This document shows, piece by piece, positions 33,434 through 42,442 of a stretch of 64,000 bases of DNA. Source of the DNA: Streptomyces gelaticus (GTDB taxonomy: Bacteria > Actinomycetota > Actinomycetes > Streptomycetales > Streptomycetaceae). Under the pieces are notes generated by a model. It was not told the DNA's origin. It did no database searches and was given only the letters and a program-made list of their open reading frames with translations. Every line of letters starts with the position of its first letter. Within the stretch, counting starts at the first letter, position 1. The position numbers were made by a program, and so were the translations under genes. The DNA is taken from NCBI RefSeq assembly GCF_014649535.1, contig NZ_BMTF01000006.1, forward strand, positions 63,742-127,741, read 5' to 3'.

Positions 33434-33469
33434 GAGCACCGGGACGATGCCGAGCACCGGGACGACGCC
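33434..33469. repeat. Two 18-bp tandem repeats in intergenic DNA
   Basis: GAGCACCGGGACGATGCC (33434-33451) is followed directly by a copy with one change (33452-33469). On the minus strand the surrounding frame reads '...FLSIPLTYFMSDD...', which resembles the end of an XRE-type helix-turn-helix protein, perhaps a decayed gene; that part is weak. Confidence 0.5.
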
Positions 33470-33614
33470 GAAGTGGGAGCCGTCGTCGGACATGAAGTAC
33501 GTCAGCGGGATGCTGAGGAAGGCCGGCGGCCCCCGGCCGTACCGGCGCCCCGGCCCGGCCGGGCCGCGCCCGACACCCGCCGAGGGGCAGTTCACCGGCG
33601 CCGTGATCCGGCCG

Positions 33615-33645
33615 TTGACCTCAAGTCCACTGGAGGTCGTACGTT
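33615..33645 (+). promoter_or_regulatory. SoxR/MerR-type promoter of the ABC exporter
   Basis: A -35 TTGACC (33615-33620) and a -10 TACGTT (33640-33645) are separated by 19 bp, the long spacer typical of MerR-family activated promoters. The spacer holds a dyad GACCTCAAG-TCCA-CTGGAGGTC (33617-33638) with one mismatch between arms, closely matching the SoxR box (CCTCAAG...CTTGAGG). Transcription would begin at the ATG at 33652, giving a leaderless mRNA. soxR lies at 42525. Confidence 0.82.
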
Positions 33646-33651
33646 CCTTCC

Positions 33652-35553
33652 ATGAGCATGGAAACCACGGCGTGGACACAGCTCCACAACGTCATGAACG
33701 CGCAAGCGGACCGACGCCCCTTCGACCGGAACACCCTGCGGCGCATCGCCGCCTTCGCCCGCCCGCACCGTCGCCGGGTCGCCCTCTTCCTGGTCCTGAG
33801 CATGGCGACGGCGCTGCTCGCGGTCGCCACCCCCGTCCTCGCCGGCCGGGTCGTGAACGCGATCGTGACCGGAAGGGAATCGGGGACCGTCACCCGGCTG
33901 TCCCTCCTCATCGCCGTGATCGCCGTCGCGGAGGCCGCGCTGGGCCTGGTCAGCCGCTGGCTCTCGGCCAACCTCGGCGAGGGCCTGATCCTCGATCTGC
34001 GCACCGCCGTCTTCGACCATGTGCAGCGCATGCCGGTCGCCTTCTTCACCCGGACCCGCACCGGCGCGCTCGTCAGCCGCCTCAACAACGATGTCATCGG
34101 GGCCCAACGCGCCTTCAGCAACACGCTGTCCGGCGTCGTCAGCAACCTCGTGACGCTGTTGCTCACCCTCGGCGTCATGCTCTCCATCTCCTGGCAGATC
34201 ACCGTGCTCGCGCTGGTGCTGCTCCCGGTGTTCGTGCTTCCGGCCCGGCGGATGGGCAGCCGGATGGCGAGGCTCCAGCGGGAGGCCGCGGCCCACAACG
34301 CCGCGATGGGCACCCGGATGACCGAGCGCTTCTCCGCCCCCGGCGCCACCTTGATCAAGCTCTTCGGCCGCCCCGCCGACGAGTCCGCGGAATTCGCCGT
34401 CCGAGCCGGCCGGGTGCGCGACATCGGCGTACGCACGGCCATGGCCCAGTCCGCGTTCATCACGGCCCTCACCCTCGTGTCCGCGCTGGCACTCGCCCTG
34501 GTCTACGGGCTCGGCGGGTTCTACGCACTGCGCGGGCAGCTCGACGCGGGCGCCGTCGTGGCCCTCGCCCTCCTGCTGACCCGGCTGTACGCACCACTCA
34601 CCGCACTCGCCGGGGCGCGTGTCGAGGTGATGAGCGCGCTCGTCAGCTTCGAGCGGGTCTTCGAGGTCCTCGACCTCGAGCCGCTCATCGACCAGAAGCC
34701 GGACGCACGGACGGTCCCGGACGGCCCGGTCTCCGTCGAGTTCGACCAGGTGCGGTTCGGCTACCCGTCCGCCGACAAGGTCTCGCTCGCCTCGCTGGAG
34801 GACGTCGCGAGCCTCGACACCCGCGGCGGCTCAGAAGTGCTGCGCGGGGTCTCCTTCCGTGCCGAGCCCGGCCAGACGGTGGCACTCGTCGGCTCCTCCG
34901 GCGCGGGCAAGTCGACCATCGCCCAACTGCTGCCGCGGCTGTACGACACGGACGAGGGCGCGGTACGCATCGGCGGCGTCGACGTACGCGACCTGACCGC
35001 CGACACCCTGCGCGACACCCTCGGCATGGTCACCCAGGACGGCCACCTCTTCCACGAGTCGGTGCGCGCCAACCTGCTGCTCGCCCGTCCCGACGCCGCC
35101 GAGGAGGACCTCTGGGACGCGCTGCGCCGCGCACGCCTGGACGGTCTCGTCGCCTCGCTGCCCGACGGGCTCGACACCGTCGTCGGCGAACGCGGCTACC
35201 GGCTCTCCGGCGGCGAACGCCAGCGGCTGACCATCGCCCGGCTGCTGCTGGCCCGCCAGCGCGTCGTCATCCTCGACGAGGCCACCGCCCACCTCGACAA
35301 CACCTCCGAGGCGGCCGTCCAGGAGGCACTCACCGAGGCGCTCGCCGGCCGCACCGCCGTCGTGATCGCCCACCGGCTCTCCACGGTACGGACGGCCGAC
35401 CTCATCCTGGTCGTGGAGGACGGGCGGATCGTGCAGCGGGGCACGCACGACGAACTCCTCGCGGCGGGCGGCCGGTACGAGGAGCTGTACCGCACCCAGT
35501 TCGCGAGCCCCGGGGCGGAGCAGGGGGAATTCGACCACCAGTCCCTGGCGTGA
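33652..35553 (+). CDS. ABC exporter, fused membrane and ATPase domains; likely SoxR target
   Basis: The 633-residue half-transporter has six transmembrane helices (~40-330, '[20 protein letters not shown]') followed by an ATPase with Walker A '[16 protein letters not shown]', signature '[17 protein letters not shown]', Walker B '[13 protein letters not shown]' and '[13 protein letters not shown]'. Between membrane and nucleotide domains lies an unusual insert-like stretch '[20 protein letters not shown]'. It should homodimerise and export a small molecule. The promoter carries a near-perfect SoxR box; in S. coelicolor an ABC transporter (SCO7008, from memory) belongs to the SoxR regulon that responds to redox-active pigments. 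Export of redox-active metabolites is therefore a good inference. ATG 33652 coincides with the predicted transcription start. Confidence 0.92.
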   Translation: MSMETTAWTQLHNVMNAQADRRPFDRNTLRRIAAFARPHRRRVALFLVLSMATALLAVATPVLAGRVVNAIVTGRESGTVTRLSLLIAVIAVAEAALGLVSRWLSANLGEGLILDLRTAVFDHVQRMPVAFFTRTRTGALVSRLNNDVIGAQRAFSNTLSGVVSNLVTLLLTLGVMLSISWQITVLALVLLPVFVLPARRMGSRMARLQREAAAHNAAMGTRMTERFSAPGATLIKLFGRPADESAEFAVRAGRVRDIGVRTAMAQSAFITALTLVSALALALVYGLGGFYALRGQLDAGAVVALALLLTRLYAPLTALAGARVEVMSALVSFERVFEVLDLEPLIDQKPDARTVPDGPVSVEFDQVRFGYPSADKVSLASLEDVASLDTRGGSEVLRGVSFRAEPGQTVALVGSSGAGKSTIAQLLPRLYDTDEGAVRIGGVDVRDLTADTLRDTLGMVTQDGHLFHESVRANLLLARPDAAEEDLWDALRRARLDGLVASLPDGLDTVVGERGYRLSGGERQRLTIARLLLARQRVVILDEATAHLDNTSEAAVQEALTEALAGRTAVVIAHRLSTVRTADLILVVEDGRIVQRGTHDELLAAGGRYEELYRTQFASPGAEQGEFDHQSLA

Positions 35554-35573
35554 CGGGCGTCTCTGGCGCCAGA

Positions 35574-35592
35574 AAACTAACAGCGCTAGTTT
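35574..35592. promoter_or_regulatory. TetR-type operator upstream of the aldehyde dehydrogenase gene
   Basis: The 17-bp core AACTAACAGCGCTAGTT (35575-35591) is an interrupted palindrome, extended one base on each side. It lies 47 bp before the aldH ATG and matches the site at 39620-39636 at 14 of 17 positions; shared consensus AACTARCAGYGCTARTT. It is probably bound by the TetR at 38916. Confidence 0.72.
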
Positions 35593-35638
35593 GGGTTGCG
35601 GACGACCCCGTCCGCAACGGTCACCGGGAGGAACAGCG

Positions 35639-37027
35639 ATGAAGGCCCACGACGGCATGTACATCGACGGGGCCTGGCGGCCAGCCGCGGGATCGGACAC
35701 GATCGCCGTCGTGAACCCGGCGGACGAGCAGGTCATCGCCGAGGTCCCGGCCGGCGGGGCCGAGGACGTCGACGCCGCGGTACGGGCCGCCCGCGCCGCG
35801 CTCCCCGCCTGGGCCGCCACCGCGCCCGCCGAGCGGGCCGAGCGGATCGCCGCCCTGCGTGACGTGCTCGTCGCCCGCAAGGACGAGATCGCCGAGACCG
35901 TCACCGCCGAACTCGGCGCTCCGCTGCCCTTCTCGCAGGCGGTGCACGCCGGCGTGCCGATCCTGGTGGCCGGCTCGTACGCCGAGCTCGCCGCCTCGTA
36001 CGCCTTCGAGGAGAAGGTCGGCAACTCCACCGTGTATGCCGAGCCGGTCGGCGTCGTCGGCGCGATCACCCCGTGGAACTACCCGCTGCACCAGATCGTC
36101 GCGAAGGTCGCCCCCGCGCTCGCGGCGGGCTGCACGGTCGTTCTCAAGCCCGCCGAGGACACCCCGCTGACCGCCCAGCTCTTCGCCGAGGCGGTCCATG
36201 AAGCGGGCGTCCCCGCAGGCGTGTTCAACCTGGTCACCGGTCTCGGCCCGGTCGCCGGGCAGGCCCTGGCCGAGCACGACGGTGTCGACCTGGTCTCGTT
36301 CACCGGCTCCACCGCCGTCGGCAGGCGGATCGGCGCCACGGCCGGCGGGGCCGTCAAGCGCGTCGCGCTCGAACTGGGCGGCAAGTCCGCCAATGTCATC
36401 CTGCCGAGCGCGGACCTGGCCAAGGCCGTCGGCGTCGGCGTCGCGAACGTCATGGGCAACTCCGGCCAGACGTGCAGCGCCTGGACCCGGATGCTGGTGC
36501 ACACCTCGCAGTACGACGAGGCGGTCGCGCTCGCCGCGGAGGCGGCCGCCAAGTACGGCGACCGCATCGGCCCGCTCGTCAACGCCAAGCAGCACGCGCG
36601 GGTGCGCGGCTACATCGAGAAGGGTGTGGCGGAGGGCGCCCGCCTCGTCGCGGGCGGCCCCGAAGCTCCGCGCGAACAGGGCTACTTCGTCAGCCCCACC
36701 GTGTTCGCCGATGTCACCCCGGAGATGACCGTCGCCCAGGAGGAGATCTTCGGCCCCGTCGTCTCGCTCATCCGCTACGAGGACGAGGACGACGCCCTGC
36801 GCATCGCCAACGGCACCGTGTACGGGCTCGCGGGCGCGGTCTGGGCGGGCGACGAAGCGGAGGCGGTGGCCTTCGCGCGGAGGATGGACACCGGGCAGGT
36901 CGACATCAACGGCGGCCGGTTCAACCCGCTCGCCCCGTTCGGCGGTTACAAGCAGTCCGGCGTCGGCCGCGAACTCGGCTCCCACGGGCTCGCGGAGTAC
37001 CTCCAGACCAAGTCCCTCCAGTTCTGA
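35639..37027 (+). CDS. NAD(P)-dependent aldehyde dehydrogenase
   Basis: The 462-residue enzyme oxidises an aldehyde to the acid with NAD(P). Active-site residues are visible: Asn in '[14 protein letters not shown]', Glu in '[15 protein letters not shown]' and the nucleophilic Cys in '[14 protein letters not shown]', plus '[13 protein letters not shown]' of the cofactor domain. Length is slightly short but complete. ATG 35639 follows GGGAGG at seven bases. The Zn-alcohol dehydrogenase gene begins 51 bp downstream, and the pair could convert an alcohol via aldehyde to acid. The promoter holds the AACTA/TAGTT palindrome shared with the acyl-CoA dehydrogenase gene. Confidence 0.93.
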   Translation: MKAHDGMYIDGAWRPAAGSDTIAVVNPADEQVIAEVPAGGAEDVDAAVRAARAALPAWAATAPAERAERIAALRDVLVARKDEIAETVTAELGAPLPFSQAVHAGVPILVAGSYAELAASYAFEEKVGNSTVYAEPVGVVGAITPWNYPLHQIVAKVAPALAAGCTVVLKPAEDTPLTAQLFAEAVHEAGVPAGVFNLVTGLGPVAGQALAEHDGVDLVSFTGSTAVGRRIGATAGGAVKRVALELGGKSANVILPSADLAKAVGVGVANVMGNSGQTCSAWTRMLVHTSQYDEAVALAAEAAAKYGDRIGPLVNAKQHARVRGYIEKGVAEGARLVAGGPEAPREQGYFVSPTVFADVTPEMTVAQEEIFGPVVSLIRYEDEDDALRIANGTVYGLAGAVWAGDEAEAVAFARRMDTGQVDINGGRFNPLAPFGGYKQSGVGRELGSHGLAEYLQTKSLQF

Positions 37028-37078
37028 CCGTTCCGAACCGCCCCGTCCCCCCGTTGCCGACCGTCAAGGAGCCTGTTC

Positions 37079-38161
37079 GTGGTCCGCGCCGCCGTACTGC
37101 CCGCCGTCAAAGCTCCCCTGGAGGTCACCGAGATCGAACTCCCGGAGCCCGGCCCCGGCCGGGTCAGGGTCGCCCTCGCCGCCGCCGGCGTCTGCCACTC
37201 CGACCTCTCGCTGTCCGACGGCACCATGCGGGTGCCCGTCCCCGCCGTACTCGGCCATGAGGGCGCGGGTACCGTCGTCGCAGTCGGCGAGGGCGTCACC
37301 CATGTCGCGCCGGGCGACGGCGTCGTGCTCAACTGGGCTCCTTCCTGCGGTAGTTGTCATGCCTGTGCGCTGGGTGAGGTCTGGCTGTGCGCCAATGCCC
37401 TGAACGGCGCGGGCGCCGTGCACGCCCGGCGTGCCGACGGCGGAGGCGAGCTGCACCCCGGGCTCAACGTCGCCGCGTTCGCCGAGGAGACGGTGGTCCC
37501 GGCGGGCTGCGTCCTGCCCGTCCCGGGCGGCATCCCGCTCACCGACGCGGCCCTGCTGGGCTGCGCGGTCCTCACCGGATACGGCGCCGTGCACCACTCG
37601 GCGCGGCTGCGCGAGGGCGAGACGGTGGCCGTGTTCGGCGCCGGGGGAGTGGGCCTGGCCGCGCTCCAGGCCGCCCGGATCGCCGGTGCCTCGCGCATCG
37701 TCGCGGTAGACGTCTCCCCGCAGAAGGAGGAACTGGCCCGCCGGGCCGGCGCCACCGACTACGTGGTCGCCTCGGAGAACACCGCCCGGGAGATCCGGGC
37801 CCTCACGGACAAGCAGGGGGTGGACGCCGCCATCGAGTGCGTGGGCCGCGCCGCCACCATCCGCACCGCCTGGGAGTCGACCCGCCGCGGCGGCCGGACC
37901 ACGGTCGTCGGCATCGGCGGCAAGGACCAGCAGGTCACCTTCAACGCCCTGGAGATCTTCCACTGGGGACGCACCCTCTCCGGCTGCGTCTACGGCAACT
38001 CCGACCCCGCGCGGGACCTGCCCGTGCTGGCCGCCCACGTCCGGGCGGGGCGGCTCGACCTCGGCGCCCTGGTGACCGAGCGCATCACCCTCGACGGCAT
38101 CCCGGCCGCGTTCGACAACATGGTCAGGGGCAGGGGAGGGCGGGCCCTGGTGGTCTTCTAG
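37079..38161 (+). CDS. Zinc-dependent alcohol dehydrogenase (class III-like MDR family)
   Basis: The 360-residue medium-chain dehydrogenase/reductase has catalytic zinc ligands 'GVCHSDLSLSDG' (Cys) and 'LGHEGAGTVVAVG' (His/Glu). The structural-zinc region reads 'SCGSCHACALGEVWLC', and the Rossmann motif is 'VAVFGAGGVGLAAL'. It oxidises an alcohol or reduces an aldehyde; the S-(hydroxymethyl)thiol or NDMA-dependent subgroup is possible. GTG 37079 follows AAGGAG. It is the second gene of an operon with aldehyde dehydrogenase; a short hairpin (38161-38180) follows and the ArsR gene converges. Confidence 0.9.
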   Translation: MVRAAVLPAVKAPLEVTEIELPEPGPGRVRVALAAAGVCHSDLSLSDGTMRVPVPAVLGHEGAGTVVAVGEGVTHVAPGDGVVLNWAPSCGSCHACALGEVWLCANALNGAGAVHARRADGGGELHPGLNVAAFAEETVVPAGCVLPVPGGIPLTDAALLGCAVLTGYGAVHHSARLREGETVAVFGAGGVGLAALQAARIAGASRIVAVDVSPQKEELARRAGATDYVVASENTAREIRALTDKQGVDAAIECVGRAATIRTAWESTRRGGRTTVVGIGGKDQQVTFNALEIFHWGRTLSGCVYGNSDPARDLPVLAAHVRAGRLDLGALVTERITLDGIPAAFDNMVRGRGGRALVVF

Positions 38162-38180
38162 GGCCGCGACCGTCCGGCCC
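38161..38180. terminator. Short hairpin between convergent adh and arsR
   Basis: GGGCCG pairs with CGGCCC across an 8-base loop directly between the two stop codons. It may terminate both converging transcripts. Confidence 0.45.
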
Positions 38181-38900
38181 CTACCGAATGGTCGCCGGTT
38201 CGATGCCGAGGTGCTCGTACAGCGCCCGCTCCCCGTCCGGGGTGGCCTTCACCGCACGCCCGGACCCGATCCGTACGCACCACCCGGTGTCCAGCGCGTG
38301 GCGGCACAGCGCGGCGCCCGCGACCCCGGCCAGGTGCGGCCTGCGCTCCGTCCAGTCCAGGCAGCTCCGTACGAGGGGGCGCCGCGAGCCGGTCTCCAGG
38401 CCGATGCCCAGCCCGTCGAACCAGCGCAGGCCCCCGGCGGTGAGCGCGAAGCCGGTGTCCTGCTCCAGCAGCCCCCGTGCGGTCATCGCGTCGGTGATCG
38501 CGATGCCGATCCGCCCCGCGAGATGGTCGTAGCAGGTGCGGCCGCGGGCCATCGCGCTGCCCGCGTTCACCGCGCTCAGGGTGCGCGGCCGCTCGGGCGC
38601 CGAGTCGAGGACCCGGGCCGCCAGGTCCTCGACGAGGTGTGCGACCCGCTCGTCGGCCAGCCGCAGATAGCGGTGGCGGCCCTGCCGCTCCTCGGCCAGC
38701 AGCCCGCCCGCGACGAGCTTGCCGAGGTGTTCGCTGGCGGTCGACGGTGCCACGGAGGCGTACCGGGCCAGTTCCCCGGCGGTCCAGGCGCGGCCGTCGA
38801 GCAGGGCCAGACAGAAGGCGGCGCGGGTCTCGTCGGCGAGGAGCGCGGCCAGGGCGGCGAGCCGGGGCGCGGCCGGGTCGGGGTGTGCCATGCGTGCCAT
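38181..38900 (-). CDS. ArsR-family helix-turn-helix regulator
   Basis: The 239-residue protein has an N-terminal ArsR winged helix ('LLADETRAAFCLALL', 'WTAGELARYASVAPSTASEH', 'EERQGRHRYLRLADE'). The large C-terminal extension has 'RTCYDHLAGRIGIAITDAM' and 'WTERRPHLAGVAGAALC', found in a Streptomyces ArsR subgroup of ~230 residues. No classical CxC metal site is present, so it may not sense metal. It starts 15 bp after the TetR stop on the same strand and is probably co-transcribed with it. Two nearby ATGs (38900, 38891) are possible. Confidence 0.85.
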   Translation of the reverse strand: MARMAHPDPAAPRLAALAALLADETRAAFCLALLDGRAWTAGELARYASVAPSTASEHLGKLVAGGLLAEERQGRHRYLRLADERVAHLVEDLAARVLDSAPERPRTLSAVNAGSAMARGRTCYDHLAGRIGIAITDAMTARGLLEQDTGFALTAGGLRWFDGLGIGLETGSRRPLVRSCLDWTERRPHLAGVAGAALCRHALDTGWCVRIGSGRAVKATPDGERALYEHLGIEPATIR

Positions 38901-38915
38901 GGGAACCAGGATGCG

Positions 38916-39590
38916 TCAGGAACGTTTCGGTGCCGGCCGAACCGTTCCGCCCGGCGCCAGCAGTTCGTACTGGACGGACAGGCCGTCTACCAGGGCCCGC
39001 AGCCCGGTCTCGAAGGCCCCCTCGTCGACCTGCCGGCGGCGCTCGGCCAGCAGATGGGCCTGGCCGAGGTGCGGATAGTCGGCGGGGTCGTAGGCCGTCT
39101 CGTCGTCGACGAAGCCGCGGGCGAAGGAGCCCAGCGCCGAACCGGTGATGAAGTACCGCATCAGGGCCCCGATGTACGTCGCCTGGGCCGGCGGCCAGCC
39201 GGCCCCGACCATCGCGCCGAACACCGCGTCGGCGACCCGCAGGCCGGCCGGCCTGCGGCCCGGCCCCCGGGCGAGCACCGGAACGATGTGCGGGTGCTCG
39301 GTGAGCGCCGCACGGTAGGAGACGGCCCAGTCGTGCAGGGCGGCGCGCCAGTCGCGGGGGTCCGACTCGTCGAACATCGACAGATCGATCTGCGCGGACA
39401 CGGCGTCCGCGACCGCGTCCAGGATCTCGTCCTTGTTGCGGAAGTGGTTGTAGAGCGAGGGTCCGCTGACCCCGAGTTCGGCCGCGAGCCGGCGGGTGGA
39501 CACGGCGTCGAGCCCCTCGGAGTCCACGAGTGCGCTCGCCGCTTCGACGATGCGGTCTCTGCTGAGGAGGGGCTTGCGCGGTCGGGCCAT
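38916..39590 (-). CDS. TetR-family regulator of aldehyde/acyl-CoA genes
   Basis: The 224-residue regulator has its helix-turn-helix 'VSTRRLAAELGVSGPSLYNH' followed by 'FRNKDEILDAVADAV', and a C-terminal domain ('YIGALMRYFITGSALGSFAR'). ATG 39590 is preferred; 39599 is also in frame. A -10-like TACTAT on its strand would start transcription at the ATG (leaderless), and the operator at 39620-39636 overlaps its -35 region. That site also precedes the divergent acyl-CoA dehydrogenase, and a near copy precedes aldehyde dehydrogenase. It is therefore a likely local repressor of all three units; the ligand is probably an acyl-CoA or aldehyde. Confidence 0.88.
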   Translation of the reverse strand: MARPRKPLLSRDRIVEAASALVDSEGLDAVSTRRLAAELGVSGPSLYNHFRNKDEILDAVADAVSAQIDLSMFDESDPRDWRAALHDWAVSYRAALTEHPHIVPVLARGPGRRPAGLRVADAVFGAMVGAGWPPAQATYIGALMRYFITGSALGSFARGFVDDETAYDPADYPHLGQAHLLAERRRQVDEGAFETGLRALVDGLSVQYELLAPGGTVRPAPKRS

Positions 39591-39619
39591 GCGGCACATA
39601 GTAGGGCCTGCGAACGAAA

Positions 39620-39636
39620 AACTAGCAGTGCTAATT
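39620..39636. promoter_or_regulatory. TetR-type operator between tetR and acyl-CoA dehydrogenase
   Basis: AACTAGCAGTGCTAATT is a 17-bp palindrome with one arm mismatch (core TAGCA-G-TGCTA perfect). It overlaps the predicted -35 of the minus-strand tetR and lies 20 bp before the acyl-CoA dehydrogenase ATG. A near copy occurs at 35575-35591. Confidence 0.78.
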
Positions 39637-39655
39637 AAAAGTGGAGGGCCGAAGG

Positions 39656-40807
39656 ATGAACCTGGAGCTCGGCGAGGAGCAGGAAGCCGTCCGGCAGCTC
39701 GCCAAGGACTTCGTCGCCCGGGAGATCGCCCCGCACGTCGCGGAGTGGGACCGGGCCGAGAGCGTCGACAGGTCGATCGTGAAGAAGCTGGGCTCCGTCG
39801 GCTTCCTCGGGCTGACCGTGCCCGAGGAGTACGGCGGCTCGGGCGGTGACCACCTCGCGTACTGCCTGGTCACCGAGGAGCTCGGGCGCGGCGACTCCTC
39901 GGTCCGCGGCATCGTCTCCGTCTCCCTCGGCCTCGTCGCCAAGACCATCGCCGCCTGGGGCGACGAGAAGCAGAAGCGGCACTGGCTGCCCGGGCTCACC
40001 GCGGGCGAGGCGATCGGCTGCTTCGGACTCACCGAGCCCGGCACCGGCTCGGACGCCGGGAACCTGACGACGAGGGCCGTCCGGGACGGTGACGCGTACG
40101 TCATCAACGGCAGCAAGATGTTCATCACCAACGGCACCTGGGCCGATGTGGTGCTGCTCTTCGCCCGCACCAACGACACCCCCGGCCACAAGGGCATATC
40201 CGCCTTCCTGGTCCCCACCGGCACCCCCGGTCTCAGCCGTCGCACCATCCACGGCAAGCTCGGGCTGCGCGGCCAGGCAACCGCCGAGGTGGTCCTGGAG
40301 GGCGTCCGGGTGCCCGCGTCCGCGCTCCTGGGCCCGGAGGGCAAGGGCTTCTCCATCGCCATGTCCGCCCTGGCCAAGGGAAGGATGTCGGTCGCGGCCG
40401 GCTGTGTCGGCATCGCGCAGGCCGCCCTTGACGCCGCCGTGGGCTACGCGGGCGAGCGCGAGCAGTTCGGCAGGTCCATCGCGAGCCACCAGCTCGTCCA
40501 GGAGCTCATCAGCGACATCTCCGTGGACGTCGACGCCGCCCGGCTGCTGACCTGGCGGGTGGCGGACCTCGTGGACCGCGGTGAGGAGTTCGCCACCGCC
40601 GCCTCCAAGGCGAAGCTCTTCGCCTCCGAGGCCGCCGTCCGCGCCGCCAGTAACGCGCTCCAGGTCTTCGGCGGCTACGGCTGCATCGACGAGTACCCGG
40701 TCGGCAAGCTGCTGCGCGACGCCCGGGTGATGACGCTGTACGAGGGCACCAGCCAGATCCAGAAGCTGATCATCGGCCGCGCGCTGACGGGGGTCTCCGC
40801 CTTCTGA
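39656..40807 (+). CDS. Acyl-CoA dehydrogenase
   Basis: The 383-residue flavoenzyme introduces a C2-C3 double bond into an acyl-CoA. FAD/substrate motifs are 'IGCFGLTEPGTGSDAG' and 'MFITNGTWADVVL'; the catalytic Glu is in 'MTLYEGTSQIQKLIIGR', and 'NALQVFGGYGCIDEYPVG' is the C-terminal signature. It is close in type to short-chain/branched acyl-CoA dehydrogenases. ATG 39656 follows GGAGGG. It is divergent from tetR, with the shared operator in the 65-bp gap, so expression is probably derepressed by an acyl-CoA. The YiaA-like gene follows 88 bp later. Confidence 0.94.
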   Translation: MNLELGEEQEAVRQLAKDFVAREIAPHVAEWDRAESVDRSIVKKLGSVGFLGLTVPEEYGGSGGDHLAYCLVTEELGRGDSSVRGIVSVSLGLVAKTIAAWGDEKQKRHWLPGLTAGEAIGCFGLTEPGTGSDAGNLTTRAVRDGDAYVINGSKMFITNGTWADVVLLFARTNDTPGHKGISAFLVPTGTPGLSRRTIHGKLGLRGQATAEVVLEGVRVPASALLGPEGKGFSIAMSALAKGRMSVAAGCVGIAQAALDAAVGYAGEREQFGRSIASHQLVQELISDISVDVDAARLLTWRVADLVDRGEEFATAASKAKLFASEAAVRAASNALQVFGGYGCIDEYPVGKLLRDARVMTLYEGTSQIQKLIIGRALTGVSAF

Positions 40808-40895
40808 GCCGCACCGGCGCTCGAACGGGCGTCTGAGTACCGGCTGAGTACGGGAGCGGATGTGGTGCACGCCACGTCGGCCGATGCTGGGCGCC

Positions 40896-41186
40896 ATGAG
40901 TGAGACAGCATCGGTCAAGCAGCAGAGCACCGCGGCCTTCTACGGCCAGGCCGTCGCCTCCTTCGGGGTGGCGATCGGCGCGGTGGCCCTCGGTATCTAC
41001 TTCCTCGACGCCAACGCCTGGGTCCGCGGATTCCTCGCGATCGGCGTCCTCTACCTCGTCACCTCCTGCTTCACCCTGGCCAAGGTCATCCGGGACCGTC
41101 AGGAGGCGGGGCAGATCGTCAGCCGGGTCGACCAGGCCCGGCTGGAGAAGATCCTCGCCGAGCACGACCCCTTCCAGAAGCTCTGA
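40896..41186 (+). CDS. YiaA/YiaB-family small membrane protein
   Basis: The 96-residue protein has two transmembrane helices ('FYGQAVASFGVAIGAVALGI' and 'FLAIGVLYLVTSCFTLAKVI') separated by 'FLDANAWVR', then a charged tail 'RDRQEAGQIVSRVDQARLEK'. This is the YiaA/YiaB two-helix inner-membrane family, function unknown. ATG 40896 has no clear Shine-Dalgarno sequence; an upstream in-frame start at 40860 is less likely. It stands between an acyl-CoA dehydrogenase and a tetR whose operator begins 20 bp after its stop. Confidence 0.85.
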   Translation: MSETASVKQQSTAAFYGQAVASFGVAIGAVALGIYFLDANAWVRGFLAIGVLYLVTSCFTLAKVIRDRQEAGQIVSRVDQARLEKILAEHDPFQKL

Positions 41187-41205
41187 CGGTCCCGCCCCAC
41201 GGGCC

Positions 41206-41221
41206 CTAAGCGCTTGCTCAG
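41206..41221. promoter_or_regulatory. TetR operator upstream of tetR at 41262
   Basis: CTAAGC-GCTT-GCTCAG is a 16-bp palindrome (one mismatch between arms), 40 bp before the tetR start. The identical 16-mer occurs upstream of the MaoC gene at 42443-42458. Confidence 0.8.
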
Positions 41222-41261
41222 GTTCAGGGTATGGTGTTCGTCCTGCTGACGAGAGGGGCGA

Positions 41262-41897
41262 GTGACGATGAGCACGGCGGAGGAGACCGACGGCGACAGC
41301 GCGCCGTGGGCCGAGGTGACGCCCGAGGCGGCCCGGCGGCTTCTCGTCGCCGCCGTCGACGCCTTCGCCGAGCGCGGGTACCACGCCACCACCACCCGCG
41401 ACATCGCGGGCCGGGCGGGGATGAGTCCCGCCGCGCTCTACATCCACTACAAGACGAAGGAAGAGCTGCTCCACCGGATCAGCAGGATCGGCCACGACCG
41501 CGCCCTGTCCGTCCTGGAGGCCGCCGCCGAGGGCGGGGGCACGGCCGCGGAGCGGCTGGCCGAGGCCGTACGGTCCTTCGTCCGCTGGCACGCCGAACGG
41601 CACACCACCGCCCGCGTGGTCCAGTACGAGCTCGACGCCCTCGGCGAGGAGCACCGCGCCGAGATCGTCGAGCTGCGCCGCAGGAGCGACGCGGTGGTGC
41701 GCCGGATCATCAGCGAGGGCGTGCGGGCGGGGGAGTTCGACGTCCCCGACATCCCCGGCACCACGCTCGCGGTGCTCTCGCTCTGCATCGACGTGGCGCG
41801 CTGGTTCAACGCGCAGGGCAGCCGGACGCCGGACGAGGTCGGCGAACTCTATGCCGGCCTCGTGCTGCGCATGGTCGCGGCGGAACGCCGGAAGTAG
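41262..41897 (+). CDS. TetR-family regulator of the MaoC hydratase gene
   Basis: The 211-residue regulator has its helix-turn-helix at ~38-60 ('TTTRDIAGRAGMSPAALYIH', then 'YKTKEELLHRISRIG') and a ~150-residue helical C-terminus ('TLAVLSLCIDVARWFNAQG'), like acyl-CoA-responsive KstR-type repressors. GTG 41262 follows GAGAGG; ATG 41268 is an alternative. An identical 16-bp palindrome precedes this gene and the convergent MaoC gene, so it probably represses itself and maoC. The inducer is likely an acyl-CoA thioester, by analogy. It converges with the MaoC gene across 34 bp. Confidence 0.9.
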   Translation: MTMSTAEETDGDSAPWAEVTPEAARRLLVAAVDAFAERGYHATTTRDIAGRAGMSPAALYIHYKTKEELLHRISRIGHDRALSVLEAAAEGGGTAAERLAEAVRSFVRWHAERHTTARVVQYELDALGEEHRAEIVELRRRSDAVVRRIISEGVRAGEFDVPDIPGTTLAVLSLCIDVARWFNAQGSRTPDEVGELYAGLVLRMVAAERRK

Positions 41898-41931
41898 CGG
41901 AACTCCGGCACGGGTCAGTGGTGGCGGGGCG

Positions 41932-42393
41932 TCAGAAGTAGTAGCGGGACACCGACTCGGCCACGCACACCGGCTTGTCGCCGCCCTCGCGCTCGACCGT
42001 GACGACGGCGGTGACCTGCACCCCGCCCCCGGCCTCCTCGACGCTCTTCAGGACGGCCGAGGCGCGCAGCCGTGAGCCGACGGGCACGGTGGACGGGAAA
42101 CGGACCTTGTTCGTCCCGTAGTTGATGCCCATCTTCATGCCCTCGACCCGCATGATCTGCGGCACGAGCGCCGGCAGCAGCGAGAGCGTGAGATAGCCGT
42201 GCGCGATGGTCCTGCCGAACGGCCCGGCGGCGGCCCGCTCCGGGTCCACATGGATCCACTGGTGGTCACCGGTGGCCTCGGCGAAGAGGTCGATCCTCTT
42301 CTGGTCGACCTCCAGCCAGTCGCTGCGCCCCAGCTGCTCGCCCACCCCGTCGCTCAGCTCCTGCGCGGACGTGAAGATCCTCGGCTCTGCCAT
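41932..42393 (-). CDS. MaoC-like (R)-specific enoyl-CoA hydratase
   Basis: The 153-residue single hot-dog protein is of the MaoC dehydratase family. The hydratase motif is visible as 'FAEATGDHQWIHVDPERAAA' (catalytic Asp and His) with 'PFGRTIAHGYLTLSLLP' after it. It hydrates enoyl-CoA to (R)-3-hydroxyacyl-CoA and is often annotated as a NodN/MaoC protein. ATG 42393 begins the conserved region. The promoter holds the CTAAGC/GCTCAG palindrome (42443-42458) that also precedes the converging tetR. It is divergent from soxR. Confidence 0.9.
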   Translation of the reverse strand: MAEPRIFTSAQELSDGVGEQLGRSDWLEVDQKRIDLFAEATGDHQWIHVDPERAAAGPFGRTIAHGYLTLSLLPALVPQIMRVEGMKMGINYGTNKVRFPSTVPVGSRLRASAVLKSVEEAGGGVQVTAVVTVEREGGDKPVCVAESVSRYYF

Positions 42394-42442
42394 GTCCCTG
42401 GTCCCTGCCCTTCCGGCTCCGGTCCGTTCTTCGTCGCGCTGT

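Noticed and set aside
33413..33600. Possible XRE-type regulator fragment on the minus strand ('FLSIPLTYFMSDD')
   Set aside because: The resemblance is short, there is no helix-turn-helix, and no start or ribosome site; noted with the 18-bp repeat but not called as a gene.
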